The position numbers and the translations under genes are program-made. The notes below the pieces were generated by a model. The model ran no database searches. It was not told the origin of the DNA and saw only the letters and a list, made by a program, of their open reading frames with translations. Below, piece by piece: positions 1 to 7,601 of a DNA stretch of 20,674 nt (position 1 is its first letter; every line of letters starts with the position of its first letter). The DNA is taken from positions 28,959-49,632 of the forward strand of contig DBVT01000053.1 in assembly GCA_002308775.1 (NCBI GenBank), written 5' to 3'. The DNA is from Mageeibacillus sp. UBA1257. GTDB lineage: Bacteria; Bacillota; Clostridia; UBA1212; UBA1257.

Positions 1-42
1 AAGGCTGTGACTGCGCCAATATAATAGTACCGGAATGCGGCC
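1..42. other. Left window edge, no supported gene
   Basis: Frame 1 gives seven codons and then TAA at 22-24. This could be the tail of an upstream gene, but nothing supports it, and nothing else is recognisable before the promoter that begins at 43. Confidence 0.3.
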
Positions 43-71
43 TTGAATCTTTTTGCCGTTTATGCTATCAT
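43..71 (+). promoter_or_regulatory. Sigma-A-like promoter of the hydrolase gene
   Basis: TTGAAT (43-48) and TATCAT (66-71) are separated by 17 bases, close to the TTGACA/TATAAT consensus. Transcription would begin near 78, leaving a leader of about 40 bases before the ATG at 118. This argues against a TTG start at 43, since that triplet is part of the -35 box. Seen by eye only. Confidence 0.5.
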
Positions 72-117
72 TCGTCCTCGTACGACGACCATAACAAATG
101 CGAAAGCGAAAAGAAAA

Positions 118-1134
118 ATGTCACTTGATTTAAACATATTTTACTCGGCATATATCCAATACATAAAAACAGTTTGCGCGAGCGGCGGAAAAGAGCTTGT
201 AACAGCGCTGATAACCGTCGGAGTTTCGGCGTTGCTCATTTCGGCTACGCTCACAGGCCTTGCTGTGATATACAAATACATCTTCAAATCGCCGAATAAA
301 GTTCAGAACGACATACATCATCTGCCTTCATGGGAGCAGTATCAGCAGAAAAAGGCAGAGATCACGGCGAAAACTGACGCTTTGAACGCGCTTCCGTATG
401 AAGAGGTCTGGATAAAATCATTTGACGGACACAGGCTTTTCGGCAGGTATTATCATCAAAAAGACGGGGCGCCGGTGAATATCTGTTTTCACGGGTTTCG
501 GGGTACGGCTGTGAGAGATTTCTGTTACGCCGCGGAGATGGTCAGAAACGAGGGTCACAACCTTTTGCTTGTCGATCAGAGAGCTCACGGAAAGAGCGAA
601 GGCACATGCATCACCTACGGGATCAGAGAGAGCAGAGACTGCATATCGTGGCTGGATTATACGGTAAAAAGATTCGGCAATGCCGTTAAAATAGTCCTTT
701 CGGGCGTCTCGATGGGTGCTTCCACGGTGCTCCTTGCGGCAGGTCTGGACCTTCCGGACAACGTAAAAGGCATAGTCGCGGACTCTCCGTATACGTCCCC
801 GAAAGCGATCATGCAGACTGTGAGCGCGCGCAGTAAATTAAATAAAAAAGCGGCTTTCGCGATGCTTTGGCTTGCAGCACTGGTTTACGGCCATTTCAGG
901 CTGGACAGAGGCGACGTGATCGAATCAGTCAAAAAAAGCAGGGTGCCGATGATCGTTTTCCACGGCACGGGTGACAGTCTCATCCCTTATACTATGAGCG
1001 AGGAGATAAAGGCGGCGAATCCCGAAAAAGTATATCTGCATCTGACAGAGGGAGCGGAGCATGCGTTCAGTATCGTTGTGGATGCAGAGAGTTATGTGAG
1101 TCATCTTCGCGAATTCTTTGAAAAAATCATTTGA
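118..1134 (+). CDS. Membrane-anchored alpha/beta hydrolase
   Basis: A serine hydrolase of the alpha/beta fold, 338 aa from the ATG at 118. Residues about 28-55 form one hydrophobic segment (LITVGVSALLISATLTGLAV), so the enzyme is probably tethered to the membrane by its N-terminus. Catalytic features are visible: an oxyanion-hole HG at 125-126, the nucleophile elbow GVSMG with Ser198, Asp286 in GTGDS and His315 in GAEHAF. This arrangement fits the Firmicute family annotated as alpha/beta hydrolase or cell-surface hydrolase (BAAT/YqkD-like); the substrate is unknown. The ribosome binding site is weak (purine-rich, no clear AGGAGG), but a promoter ending at 71 makes an upstream start unlikely. 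It is separated from the polysaccharide genes by 118 bases containing a possible new promoter, so it is probably its own unit. Confidence 0.85.
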   Translation: MSLDLNIFYSAYIQYIKTVCASGGKELVTALITVGVSALLISATLTGLAVIYKYIFKSPNKVQNDIHHLPSWEQYQQKKAEITAKTDALNALPYEEVWIKSFDGHRLFGRYYHQKDGAPVNICFHGFRGTAVRDFCYAAEMVRNEGHNLLLVDQRAHGKSEGTCITYGIRESRDCISWLDYTVKRFGNAVKIVLSGVSMGASTVLLAAGLDLPDNVKGIVADSPYTSPKAIMQTVSARSKLNKKAAFAMLWLAALVYGHFRLDRGDVIESVKKSRVPMIVFHGTGDSLIPYTMSEEIKAANPEKVYLHLTEGAEHAFSIVVDAESYVSHLREFFEKII

Positions 1135-1166
1135 TCTCGTCATAAAGAGCTTTTTTTTCATTTTAA

Positions 1167-1175
1167 TGGTATAAT
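1167..1175 (+). promoter_or_regulatory. Extended -10 promoter element before the flippase gene
   Basis: TGGTATAAT is a perfect -10 (1170-1175) with a TGn extension. No convincing -35 lies 16-18 bases upstream, where the sequence is GAGCTT followed by a T-run. It is the best candidate start for the polysaccharide operon, about 78 bases before the flippase ATG. Confidence 0.4.
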
Positions 1176-1252
1176 TAATAAGATATCGAAAAACGCACCG
1201 TTTAAAGGGATCTTGCCCTGCAGACGGCGCGATTTTGAAAGGCAATGGCGCG

Positions 1253-2731
1253 ATGAGCGAGACCGTGACGAAAAAGAGAATAGTTAAGGGCTTCGGCTGG
1301 AAGCTTCTCGAAAGGTTCGCGAACCAGGGACTCACTCTGGCCATTACGCTTGCTCTCTCCAGAATTTTGGGACCTGCCCAGTATACCAAACTTGCGATAA
1401 TCAACATATTTATAACGATCGCCGATGTGTTCGTCCAAAGCGGACTTTCGACTGCGCTCATACAGAAAAAAGAGGAGCCGGATCAGAAGGATTATTCGTC
1501 TGTGTTCTTCATGAGCTTCGGAGTCGCGAGCGTTTTTTACGCGCTGATATTCTTCCTGTCTCCGATGATACTCGGATATTTCAACTCGGCAGATCTTGTG
1601 ATGCCGCTGAGGGTCACGTCTCTCGTTCTGTTCCTGGGAGCGTTCACTTCTGTGCAGAACGCGATAGTCGCGAGAAAACTCGATTTCAAAATAGTTTTCA
1701 TATCATGCATCTCCGCCGGTATCATATCCGGTACGGCTGCGATAATCGCCGCGGTCTGCGGACTGGGCATCTGGGCGCTCGTTATCCATTTTACCGTGAA
1801 CAGACTGATAATGTTCATCGTCATGTGGATATTTGTAAAATGGCGTCCGCAATTCACTTTTTCAGGCAAAAATGTCAAAAAACTCTTCTCCTTCGGCTGG
1901 AAGGTCATGCTCTCGTCCCTTATCGACGCGATCTACCAGGACGCGAGGAGTTTGTTCATAAAGAAAAAATACCCGGAAGACGAGGCAGCTCTCGGCATAT
2001 ATAACAGAGGACAGCAGGTGCCTCAGGTGCTCGTCACAAGCTTGAACGGAGCGGTGCAGACTGTAATGCTTCCGGCTCTTTCTGCGTACCAAAGCGACAG
2101 GCCGAAGATGAAATCGATGGTCAGAAGGGCGATAATGTCCGGTTCGTACATCATCTATCCGATGATGGCGGGACTGCTCGTTATGGCAGGGCCGCTGATA
2201 CAGATCGTACTCGGCGACAAATGGCTCGCGAGCATTCCGATACTTCAAATATACTGTCTGAATTATCTTTTCTGGCCGACGCATTCCGCGAACCTTCAGG
2301 CTGTCAACGCCCTGGGCAGAAGCGACAAATATCTGATAATGGAGATCATTAAAAAGTTCTTCGATTTCGGCATATTGATCGCGTCGCTTTTACTGTTTGA
2401 GAATATCGCCATGATCGCATGGGGAAGCGTTCTGTCAAACGTGATCTCGAGCGTAATAAACGCCTGGCCGAACAAGAAACTGATCGATTACGGATATTTC
2501 GAGCAGATAAAGGACGTTTTACCGAATGCGGCTTTGGCTGTTTTGATGGGCGGATGCGTGTTTGCGATGTCCTTCATACCGCTGAATATCTACATTCTGA
2601 CGGCGATCAGGCTTGTCGCGGGCGTAGGTATCTATGTCGGACTTTCCAAGCTTTTTAAACTTGAAAGCTTCAATTATATTCTTGAGACAATGAAGGAAAT
2701 GCTTCCGAAAAAGGAGAAAAAGGAAAAATGA
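1253..2731 (+). CDS. Wzx-type polysaccharide flippase (MOP superfamily)
   Basis: A polytopic inner-membrane protein of 492 aa with many hydrophobic helices, in the lipopolysaccharide/teichuronic-acid exporter branch of the MOP superfamily (Wzx, TuaB and WzxC relatives). The N-terminal stretch GFGWKLLERFANQG, then SRILGPAQY and GLSTALIQKKE, are typical of this group. The expected role is moving undecaprenyl-diphosphate-linked oligosaccharide units across the cytoplasmic membrane. I chose the ATG at 1253 because AAAGG (1238-1242) precedes it at a suitable distance and family members begin just before the GFGWK stretch; a TTG at 1235 is in frame but less likely. The stop overlaps the next start (ATGA at 2728-2731), so it is translationally coupled to the sugar aminotransferase. 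The substrate cannot be read from the sequence. Confidence 0.88.
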   Translation: MSETVTKKRIVKGFGWKLLERFANQGLTLAITLALSRILGPAQYTKLAIINIFITIADVFVQSGLSTALIQKKEEPDQKDYSSVFFMSFGVASVFYALIFFLSPMILGYFNSADLVMPLRVTSLVLFLGAFTSVQNAIVARKLDFKIVFISCISAGIISGTAAIIAAVCGLGIWALVIHFTVNRLIMFIVMWIFVKWRPQFTFSGKNVKKLFSFGWKVMLSSLIDAIYQDARSLFIKKKYPEDEAALGIYNRGQQVPQVLVTSLNGAVQTVMLPALSAYQSDRPKMKSMVRRAIMSGSYIIYPMMAGLLVMAGPLIQIVLGDKWLASIPILQIYCLNYLFWPTHSANLQAVNALGRSDKYLIMEIIKKFFDFGILIASLLLFENIAMIAWGSVLSNVISSVINAWPNKKLIDYGYFEQIKDVLPNAALAVLMGGCVFAMSFIPLNIYILTAIRLVAGVGIYVGLSKLFKLESFNYILETMKEMLPKKEKKEK

Positions 2732-3834
2732 GAGAACTTTTTGTGACGAGGCCTTCGCTGCCTCCGCTGGAAGAATATAAAAAAGAACTCGAAAGCGTGT
2801 GGGAAAGCGGTATCGTAACGAACTGCGGCCCCAAGCATGAATTGCTTGAAAAGATTCTGAAAGAGAGAACAGGCTCTTCGTGCGTTAAATTATTTTCCAG
2901 CGGTCATGCTGCTCTCGAATGCGCTCTTTCACTCATCAAAGACGACGATGCCGAGGGAGAGGTGATAACGACGCCTTTTACCTTTGCTTCGACAGTGAAT
3001 GCGATAGAAAGGTGCGGATTAAAGCCTGTTTTCTGCGAAATAGACAAAAAATCTCTGACGATAGATCCGTCTGAGATAGAAGAGAAGATCACCGGGCATA
3101 CGAAGGCGATCATGCCCGTTCACGTGTACGGCAATCTTTGTGACCATAAAAAAATAGCGAAGATCGCAAAGGCTCACGGACTGTATGTGATCTACGACGC
3201 TGCGCACGCGTTCGCTGAAAAAGCAGGTGCGAAAGACGTCGCGACTCTCGGAGATATCTCCGCATTCAGCTTCCACGCGACGAAAACGTTCGGCTGCGCT
3301 GAGGGAGGCGCGATATTTATAAATTGCAAAAATGCTTCGAAACTTGGCGAAAAAGCATCAAATCTCCGCAATTTCGGCCTGAAAGACGGCGAGTCGATAT
3401 ACGCCGGAGGCAACGGTAAAATGTCCGAACTCTCCGCGGCTCTCGGTCTTTGCAACTTAAGACACATAGACGAATATATCGCGAAAAGAGAAGCCGTCGC
3501 GGCTGTTTACGGAGAAAAACTCAGCGGCAGCGATATAAAGCCCGCGTCGTTTGACGGCAACGGTCTGACGAGGAGAAATCACACGTATTTTCCGGTGATC
3601 TTTAAGAGCGAGAGGGCTCTCAAAAAAGCGTTCAAGTCGCTTGAAGAAAACAGGATCCATGCCAGAAGGTATTTTTACCCGTGTGTCCACGAAATGAAAT
3701 ATTACAGGGAAAAATACGGGGAGATCTCTCTTCCTGTCGCAGAAAGGGTCTCAAAGAGGATACTTTGTCTGCCGCTTTCCGCCGATATGACCGCGGAAGA
3801 GGCGTCGTTCGTTTGCAAAATCCTTCTCGGATAG
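2728..3834 (+). CDS. DegT/DnrJ/EryC1/StrS-family sugar aminotransferase (VioA/WecE-like)
   Basis: A PLP-dependent aminotransferase of 368 aa, the usual family length. The N-terminus (LPPLEEY, then TNCGPKHELLE), GEVITTPFTFAST, the PVHVYG segment and YDAAHAF (Asp157, His160) are family hallmarks. Lys186 in FHATKTFG is the predicted Schiff-base lysine, followed by the EGGAI loop. The pattern is closest to enzymes that aminate dTDP-4-keto-6-deoxyglucose at C4 (VioA, WecE), which would use the product of the RfbA and RfbB proteins encoded just downstream. A UDP-linked 4-keto sugar from the dehydratase at 5765 is an alternative acceptor, so the substrate is inference. The start overlaps the flippase stop by four bases. 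Confidence 0.88.
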   Translation: MRELFVTRPSLPPLEEYKKELESVWESGIVTNCGPKHELLEKILKERTGSSCVKLFSSGHAALECALSLIKDDDAEGEVITTPFTFASTVNAIERCGLKPVFCEIDKKSLTIDPSEIEEKITGHTKAIMPVHVYGNLCDHKKIAKIAKAHGLYVIYDAAHAFAEKAGAKDVATLGDISAFSFHATKTFGCAEGGAIFINCKNASKLGEKASNLRNFGLKDGESIYAGGNGKMSELSAALGLCNLRHIDEYIAKREAVAAVYGEKLSGSDIKPASFDGNGLTRRNHTYFPVIFKSERALKKAFKSLEENRIHARRYFYPCVHEMKYYREKYGEISLPVAERVSKRILCLPLSADMTAEEASFVCKILLG

Positions 3835-3840
3835 TATAAT
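3812..3840 (+). promoter_or_regulatory. Possible internal promoter before rfbA
   Basis: TTTGCA (3812-3817) and a perfect TATAAT (3835-3840) are separated by 17 bases. The -10 starts directly after the TAG stop of the aminotransferase. The 42-base gap before rfbA is the only sizeable gap among these sugar genes, which suggests an extra start for rfbA, rfbB and the dehydratase. Confidence 0.45.
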
Positions 3841-3876
3841 ATAAACATAATACGCGTACATATCGGAGGTGAGCGC

Positions 3877-4758
3877 ATGGGCAGGATCAAAGGAATAATT
3901 TTAGCGGGCGGTAAGGGCACAAGGCTCTATCCGATGACGCACGCCGTTTCGAAGCAGTTGCTTCCGGTGTATGACAAGCCCATGATCTATTATCCGCTTT
4001 CGACGCTCATGCTCGGAGGAATAGTCGACGTTATGGTGATATCCACTCCGGAAGATATCGGAGCGTATGAGAAGCTGCTCGGCGACGGTTCGAAGATAGG
4101 GATGCATATTTCTTACGGAACACAGGATAAACCGGCAGGCATTGCCCAGGCGTTTCTGATCGCGGAAGATTATATAGGAAACGACAAAGTCTGTCTGATC
4201 CTCGGAGACAATGTTTTCTTCGGGCAGAACCTCACGAGGACGCTGAATGAAGTCATAGATTCAGATCATCCTGCCACGGTATTCGCGTGCCAGGTGGGCA
4301 ATCCGAAAGATTTCGGCGTTGTCGAATTCGATGAAGAAGGAAAAGTCCTTTCAATAGAGGAAAAGCCTCAAAACCCGAAGTCCAATTACGCTGTTCCCGG
4401 TCTGTATTTTTACGACAGCGGAGTCGTTGAGATCGCGAAAAAAATCAAACCCTCAAAGCGCGGCGAACTCGAGATAACAGCTGTAAACAACGAATATTTG
4501 AAACGCGGCGAGCTCTATGTAAAGACTCTCGGAAGGGGAATGGCGTGGCTCGATACGGGCACGCCGGACGGAATACTCAAGGCAGCGACATTTGTCGAGG
4601 CGATACAGTCGAGACAGGGAATGTACGTCTCGTGCATAGAGGAGATCGCCTGGAGGCGCGGATTCATTACTACGGAGCAGCTCAGGAAAATAGGCGAGGA
4701 ACTCTCGATGACAGATTACGGAAAATATATCCTTTCCGTCGCGGAGGGCACGAAATGA
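3877..4758 (+). CDS. rfbA: Glucose-1-phosphate thymidylyltransferase
   Basis: Makes dTDP-glucose from dTTP and glucose 1-phosphate, the first step of dTDP-deoxysugar synthesis in the cytoplasm. The 293-aa length is standard for RmlA/RfbA. The nucleotide-binding signature GGKGTRLYPMT (11-21) is followed by the SKQLLPVYDKPMIYYPLST block, with metal- and substrate-site segments LGDNVFFG and EEKP further on and the typical late GMAWLDTGT. A strong ribosome binding site (GGAGGTGAG, from 3865) fixes the ATG at 3877. The stop overlaps the next gene's start (ATGA at 4755-4758), so it is coupled to rfbB. No RmlC or RmlD follows, so a rhamnose end-product is not supported within this window. Confidence 0.96.
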   Translation: MGRIKGIILAGGKGTRLYPMTHAVSKQLLPVYDKPMIYYPLSTLMLGGIVDVMVISTPEDIGAYEKLLGDGSKIGMHISYGTQDKPAGIAQAFLIAEDYIGNDKVCLILGDNVFFGQNLTRTLNEVIDSDHPATVFACQVGNPKDFGVVEFDEEGKVLSIEEKPQNPKSNYAVPGLYFYDSGVVEIAKKIKPSKRGELEITAVNNEYLKRGELYVKTLGRGMAWLDTGTPDGILKAATFVEAIQSRQGMYVSCIEEIAWRRGFITTEQLRKIGEELSMTDYGKYILSVAEGTK

Positions 4759-5768
4759 AGAAAACGTGGCTCGTTACGGGCGGTGCAGGCTTTATAGGAA
4801 GCAATTTTATCTGCGGTCTTCTGAAAAAGAGAAACGATCTGCACATAATAAATCTCGATGCTCTCACATACGCCGGGAATCTTGAAAACCTGCGCGAGGT
4901 CGAAGGGTGCAAAAGCTACACATTCATAAAGGGCGACATCTGCGACAGGGATCTCGTAAGTAAAATATTCAAGGAATACGACATAGATACGGTCATAAAT
5001 TTCGCGGCGGAGTCTCACGTGGACAGGAGCATAGACGGTCCTGCCGTTTTCCTCAAGACAAATACGGAAGGCACGCAGGTGCTTTTGGATGCCGCTCTGC
5101 GCGCATGGAAGAAGCATCCTGACGACAAATACTCGAAGGACTTTTTACCCGGCAAAAAATTCGTGCAGATATCGACTGACGAGGTCTACGGTGCCCTCAG
5201 AGACGATTCGAAAGACAAGTTTGAAGAAAATACGCCCCTCGCTCCGAACAGTCCGTATTCGGCTTCCAAGGCCTCTGCCGATATGATGGCGAGAGCGTAT
5301 TTCGTGACGTTCGGACTTCCCGTCAACATCACCAGATGCACGAACAATTACGGTCCGAAACAGTATCCCGAAAAGCTGATCCCTCTTATGGTAAAAACTG
5401 CTCTCGCGGGAGGAAAGCTCCCGGTGTACGGAGACGGACTGAATGTCAGGGACTGGATACATGTCAGCGACCACTGCGCCGCGATCGAACTCGTAGCGGA
5501 GAAAGGCGTCCCGGGCGAAATATACAACATAGGCAGCAACAACGAACACGCGAATATCGAAATAGTAAAAGATATTCTCTCACGCACCGGAAGGCCCGAA
5601 TCTCTGATCGAATACGTAAAGGACAGACCGGGACACGACAGGAGATATGCGATAGACAGCTCGAAGATCAGAAGAGAGCTCGGATGGAGTCCCGCGGTAG
5701 ATTTTAAACGCGGACTTGCCGATACGATCGACTGGTACATCAGCGAAGAAAAGAGGAACGTACAATGA
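4755..5768 (+). CDS. rfbB: dTDP-glucose 4,6-dehydratase
   Basis: An extended short-chain dehydrogenase of 337 aa that converts dTDP-glucose to dTDP-4-keto-6-deoxyglucose using tightly bound NAD. The N-terminal GGAGFIG (9-15) is the Rossmann GxxGxxG. Thr141, Asp142 and Glu143 in ISTDEVYG are the dehydratase residues that separate this family from plain epimerases, and Tyr168/Lys172 in PYSASKAS form the YxxxK pair. NYGPKQYPEKLIPLM and DRPGHDRRYAID are further RmlB signatures. The start at 4755 is set by the ATGA overlap with rfbA and by the Rossmann strand beginning immediately after it; upstream in-frame codons lie inside rfbA. Its product is the likely substrate of the aminotransferase at 2728. 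Confidence 0.96.
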   Translation: MKKTWLVTGGAGFIGSNFICGLLKKRNDLHIINLDALTYAGNLENLREVEGCKSYTFIKGDICDRDLVSKIFKEYDIDTVINFAAESHVDRSIDGPAVFLKTNTEGTQVLLDAALRAWKKHPDDKYSKDFLPGKKFVQISTDEVYGALRDDSKDKFEENTPLAPNSPYSASKASADMMARAYFVTFGLPVNITRCTNNYGPKQYPEKLIPLMVKTALAGGKLPVYGDGLNVRDWIHVSDHCAAIELVAEKGVPGEIYNIGSNNEHANIEIVKDILSRTGRPESLIEYVKDRPGHDRRYAIDSSKIRRELGWSPAVDFKRGLADTIDWYISEEKRNVQ

Positions 5769-6772
5769 CATTCAAAGACAAAATACTGCTCATAACGGGA
5801 GGATCGGGTTCGTTCGGAAACGCAGTCCTCGAAAGATTCATCGACACGGATATCAAAGAGATCAGGATCTTTTCGCGCGATGAGAAAAAGCAGGACGACA
5901 TGCGCCGCAAATACAAAAACGACAAGATAAAATACTATATCGGCGACGTCAGAGACCTTACGAGCGTCGAAAACGCGATGCACGGTGTAGATTATATTTT
6001 CCACGCCGCGGCATTGAAGCAGGTGCCTTCGTGCGAGTTTTTCCCCGTTGAAGCTGTCAAAACGAACGTCCTCGGAACGGACAACGTCCTCACGGCAGCT
6101 GTCAGAGAGGGAGTCTCCAGAGTGATCTGCCTTTCGACAGACAAAGCCGCATATCCCGTGAACGCGATGGGAATGTCAAAGGCTCTTATGGAAAAGGTCG
6201 CCGTTTCAAAGGCGAGAGCTGCCGCAGGCACGAAAACAGTTATCTGCTGCACGAGATACGGAAATGTCATGGGCTCGCGCGGTTCGGTCATTCCGCTTTT
6301 CATCGATCAGATCAAGGCGGGCGAGCCGCTCACAGTGACAGAGCCCGAAATGACGAGATTCATAATGAGCCTTGAAGAGGCTGTGGACCTTGTGCTGTTC
6401 GCATTCGAAAACGGAACGCCGGGAGATATATTCGTCCAGAAGGCTCCCGCGTGCACGATAGGCGTCCTCGCCCGGGCTGTAAGGGAGATCTTCAACGCGA
6501 AGAATGATATCAGGATCATCGGGATCAGGCACGGAGAGAAAATGTACGAGACTCTTCTCACAAAAGAGGAGTGCGCTCATGCGATAGATATGGGAGATTT
6601 TTACAGGGTGCCTGCCGACAAGAGAGAACTCAATTACGAGAAGTATTTTACCGAAGGCGCGCCTGTTAAAAACACGCCGGACGAGTTCAACTCGGAGAAT
6701 ACGAGAAGGCTCTCCGTCGAGGAAGTAAAAAAGGTTCTTCTTTCACAGAAATTCGTGCAGGAAAGACTTTAA
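5765..6772 (+). CDS. UDP-GlcNAc 4,6-dehydratase-like enzyme (CapE/FnlA/PseB family)
   Basis: A 335-aa nucleotide-sugar dehydratase of the polysaccharide biosynthesis protein/CapD group. The GGSGSFGN loop (12-19) binds NAD(P). The catalytic block is STDKAAYPVNAMGMSK (124-139): Asp126 and Lys127, with Met135 at the usual Tyr place of the YxxxK motif and Lys139, as in CapE and FlaA1-type dehydratases. The C-terminal FNSENTRRLSVEEVKK resembles CapE/FnlA, which open the UDP-N-acetyl-L-fucosamine route. The follow-on enzymes CapF/FnlB and CapG/FnlC are not in the window, so the final sugar is open; the DegT aminotransferase could also act on this 4-keto product. It overlaps rfbB by four bases. Confidence 0.85.
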   Translation: MTFKDKILLITGGSGSFGNAVLERFIDTDIKEIRIFSRDEKKQDDMRRKYKNDKIKYYIGDVRDLTSVENAMHGVDYIFHAAALKQVPSCEFFPVEAVKTNVLGTDNVLTAAVREGVSRVICLSTDKAAYPVNAMGMSKALMEKVAVSKARAAAGTKTVICCTRYGNVMGSRGSVIPLFIDQIKAGEPLTVTEPEMTRFIMSLEEAVDLVLFAFENGTPGDIFVQKAPACTIGVLARAVREIFNAKNDIRIIGIRHGEKMYETLLTKEECAHAIDMGDFYRVPADKRELNYEKYFTEGAPVKNTPDEFNSENTRRLSVEEVKKVLLSQKFVQERL

Positions 6773-6814
6773 AAATTGCGCATATATATACATAAACATC
6801 TTTAAGGAGCGGAT

Positions 6815-7504
6815 ATGCATATTTTTATAGTGAGACACGGTCAGGCGAGAAGCAATGTTTCAAACGGCGGTTCGATCCCGTTTGACCCTTTTTTTGAGGA
6901 ATATGAAGGCAGAGATCCGTCTCTCACTCCTCTCGGGGAGATGCAGGCTTCGATGACGGGCTTCAGGCTGAGAAATTTCAAATTGGACGCGATCTATTCA
7001 AGCCCGCTTCACAGGGCTTTTTCCACTGCCGCCGCGATCGCAAAGATGCAATACAACGATATGCCCGTAACGATAATGCCTGATCTTGTTGAACACGGCA
7101 CTTACGGCGGAGATTTTCATATGATCCCTCAGTCAATGCTCCGTAAAATATACAAAAACATCATAGATCCGGGAGAACAAACTCTCACGGGAGGGCCGCG
7201 GGTGATCATCGACGATTCTCAAGAGGAGAGATGGAGGAGAGCAAACCGCGTGGTCGATTATATAAAAGGCAAATACACGGGAAACGAGAACGTCGTGCTC
7301 GTCTCATCCGGGGCGTTCATGGGCGAAAATCTCGTGTCCGCTTTTCTCGGGATGTCGTACGGTCAGTCGAGAAATTGCGTCTTCGGCTCAGACAACGCGT
7401 GCATAACATCCCTGCATTTTCGCGACGGTAAGATAATCGTCAATACCATAAATGCCGTAGAGCAGCAGGGAGAAGCCAAAAGCTTAGAATATCTGGAATA
7501 CTGA
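6815..7504 (+). CDS. Histidine-phosphatase-fold protein (phosphoglycerate mutase-like), variant active site
   Basis: A 229-aa member of the histidine phosphatase superfamily. IVRHGQA (5-11) carries the phospho-acceptor His8 and Arg7, SSPLHRAFST supplies Arg67, and Glu93 in LVEHG is the likely acid. The second catalytic histidine usually lies in a V-x-H-G strand near the C-terminus; here the matching segment reads VLVSSGAF (161-168), with Ser165 in its place. The protein may therefore be a weak phosphatase, use another residue, or have a binding role. The ribosome binding site AAGGAG precedes the ATG by about seven bases. It is the last gene of the polysaccharide block, 42 bases after the dehydratase, and its substrate is unknown. 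Confidence 0.82.
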   Translation: MHIFIVRHGQARSNVSNGGSIPFDPFFEEYEGRDPSLTPLGEMQASMTGFRLRNFKLDAIYSSPLHRAFSTAAAIAKMQYNDMPVTIMPDLVEHGTYGGDFHMIPQSMLRKIYKNIIDPGEQTLTGGPRVIIDDSQEERWRRANRVVDYIKGKYTGNENVVLVSSGAFMGENLVSAFLGMSYGQSRNCVFGSDNACITSLHFRDGKIIVNTINAVEQQGEAKSLEYLEY

Positions 7505-7550
7505 CAAAGCAATTCCGAAAAACACTCAAAACAAACAGTGTGGCAATTAA

Positions 7551-7584
7551 AAAGACGCGCGCAGATCTTGCTGCGCGCGTCTTT
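7551..7584. terminator. Bidirectional intrinsic terminator
   Basis: A perfect 14-bp inverted repeat, AAAGACGCGCGCAG (7551-7564) and its complement (7571-7584), with a 6-base loop. On the - strand it is followed by TTTTTAATT, and on the + strand by TTTGTGTG. It sits between the converging phosphatase-fold gene and potD and probably ends both transcripts, with the - strand side better formed. Confidence 0.85.
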
Positions 7585-7601
7585 GTGTGTTTCTGTGTTA
7601 T

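Noticed and set aside
1128..1165. Possible terminator after the hydrolase gene (CTC-loop-GAG then a run of T)
   Set aside because: The stem is only three to four base pairs; the T-run is real but the hairpin is too weak to call.
925..1461. Long open frames on the opposite strand of real genes, such as 925-1461 (-) and 10691-11209 (+)
   Set aside because: They are antisense to well-supported genes, have no family resemblance or ribosome site, and reflect codon bias of the true genes.
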